Shown piece by piece: positions 5,549 to 6,169 of a DNA stretch of 6,169 bases. Under the pieces are notes generated by a model. That model worked only from the letters and a program-made list of their open reading frames with translations, was not told the origin of the DNA and ran no database searches. Made by a program: the position numbers and the translations under genes. Each line of letters starts with the position of its first letter. Within the stretch, counting starts at the first letter, position 1. Location of the stretch: positions 1-6,169 of the forward strand of contig JAKAWN010000400.1 of the NCBI GenBank assembly GCA_021827245.1, in the 5' to 3' direction. The stretch comes from Acidobacteriota bacterium (lineage in GTDB: Bacteria; Acidobacteriota; Terriglobia; UBA7540).

Positions 5549-5558
5549 CCTGGGAGCA
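5529..5558 (+). terminator. strong stem-loop downstream of the small membrane gene
   Basis: TGCTCCCA at 5529-5536 pairs perfectly with TGGGAGCA at 5551-5558. After a single bulged T at 5537, GG 5538-5539 pairs with CC 5549-5550, leaving a 9-base loop. The stem is 10 bp with one bulge, the most stable hairpin I found in the window. Only two T residues follow, so it is not a classical intrinsic terminator. It may be a 3' end stabiliser, or a bidirectional element between the convergent genes. The symmetry is certain; the function is inferred from its position. Confidence 0.42.
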
Positions 5559-5640
5559 TTCGGTTGCCAATTGAGACAGGACAGACCCAGGAATGTCTTC
5601 CGGCTTCATCGTACCTGACAGCATTTTCCCATGATCTTGT

Positions 5641-6162
5641 TCATACAGGTTCCCCTGTTTTCTTTCGCATGGTCACACGGAACAGCTTGCGTGGCAGTCC
5701 GCCCTCCTCGAATTCGTCAATGCTCACAATCTCGCTTCCCCTGGCCAGCTGCCGCACTTTCTCGGGGCTGAAGAAGTGGACAATGAAGCCTCCCACTTCA
5801 TACATATCCTCTCCCCGATGCATCCCTGTTCCGTAATGAGGATCCTTCGTATGCCGCACCGTGAAGACGTGCAGACCACCAGGTTTCAAGACTCGCCGGA
5901 CCTCATCGGAAAGGCGCTCAAGCTCCGCCGTCGTCAAGGCCATGCAGAACAACATGTGCGAGTAGCAACAATCGAACGCGGCGTTGTCAAATGGAAGCGG
6001 CTCCCTGACGTCGTGACGAAGTGGCGTAATCCGATCCCGCAGGGCCGCTCCTTCCGCCTTCGCGCTGATGGCCGCAATCCCCTCCTGAGAGTAATCCAAG
6101 GTCGCGACCTGAAGGCCCTCGCGGGCGAAGAACAGCGTGTCCCGGCCCTGTCCTCCGCCGAG
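5641..6162 (-). CDS. class I SAM-dependent methyltransferase, 5' end missing
   Basis: Read on the - strand, this partial protein (about 173 residues visible) is a Rossmann-fold class I methyltransferase. The first codons give LGGGQGRD, the glycine-rich SAM-binding motif I. Then come LDYS at the end of strand 2 (the acidic residue that binds the ribose), HDVREPLPF (motif II), FDCCYSHMLF (strand 4) and RRVLKPGG (the typical post-motif loop). The end, FEEGGLPRKLFRVTMRKK, is the usual last beta hairpin. The N-terminal helices lie outside the window, and upstream of codon 6162-6160 the frame meets TAA (6165-6163) inside motif I. If that stop is real, translation could begin only at TTG 6099, giving 152 aa without motif I, which would be inactive. 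The substrate cannot be predicted. The gene is convergent with the + strand genes. Confidence 0.82.
   Translation of the reverse strand, partial: LGGGQGRDTLFFAREGLQVATLDYSQEGIAAISAKAEGAALRDRITPLRHDVREPLPFDNAAFDCCYSHMLFCMALTTAELERLSDEVRRVLKPGGLHVFTVRHTKDPHYGTGMHRGEDMYEVGGFIVHFFSPEKVRQLARGSEIVSIDEFEEGGLPRKLFRVTMRKKTGEPV
5645..5665 (+). terminator. possible weak intrinsic terminator at the convergent junction
   Basis: ACAGG and CCTGT (5645-5649 and 5654-5658) form a 5-bp stem with a 4-base loop, followed by TTTCTTT. It points the right way to end + strand transcripts before they run into the opposing methyltransferase gene. The stem is short, and it lies within the last codons of that gene, so the call is weak. 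Confidence 0.25.
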
Positions 6163-6169
6163 TTAGATC

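Noticed and set aside
1..6169. CRISPR array, tRNA, transposase, integrase or attachment-site repeats
   Set aside because: No regularly spaced repeats, cloverleaf-like sequence, recombinase motifs or terminal repeats were seen on either strand.

Overview
This window looks like an accessory or mobile-element segment from a Gram-negative-type environmental bacterium. The DNA is moderately GC-rich, genes are tightly packed, Shine-Dalgarno (SD) sites are strong, and GTG starts are frequent (four of the likely starts). I cannot fix the lineage from sequence alone. Nitrospirota, Acidobacteriota or a similar soil or freshwater group is a guess from the general look of the proteins. There are no rRNA, tRNA, CRISPR, transposase or integrase genes.

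Left block (198-3205, + strand) is a compact operon of six genes. It begins with a small archaeo-eukaryotic primase (AEP, TOTE-type) that carries a C-terminal CHC2-like zinc finger. Next come a 78-aa conserved-looking small protein, a 228-aa protein of unknown family ending in a C-x2-C-x-H-x-H cluster, and a 50-aa two-helix membrane protein. The last two are a 69-aa unknown and a 203-aa protein with two membrane helices followed by a charged helical cytosolic domain. Gaps run from 9 bp down to overlaps (GTGA and TGATG), so expression is probably translationally coupled. Only the first gene can be assigned a biochemistry (nucleotide polymerisation or priming). The combination is the best candidate here for an undescribed system.

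Middle block (3332-4953, + strand) has two recognisable enzyme-type genes, each with its own strong SD. One is a PhnP/RNase Z-like metallo-beta-lactamase-fold hydrolase. The other is a free-standing C-terminal module of vitamin B12-dependent (class II) ribonucleotide reductase, comparable to the NrdJb half of split NrdJ, with its cysteine-rich tail. The catalytic NrdJ part is not in the window.

Right block (4954-6169) is sparse. It holds a 262-bp gap with no convincing feature, a 63-aa two-helix membrane protein, a possible 31-aa ORF whose end lies in a strong hairpin, and a convergent class I SAM-dependent methyltransferase on the - strand. The methyltransferase runs to the right edge, where its reading frame is broken inside motif I.

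The primase (DNA synthesis) and the NrdJ module (dNTP synthesis) could both serve nucleotide metabolism of an element, but they are in separate transcription units and this link is inference only.
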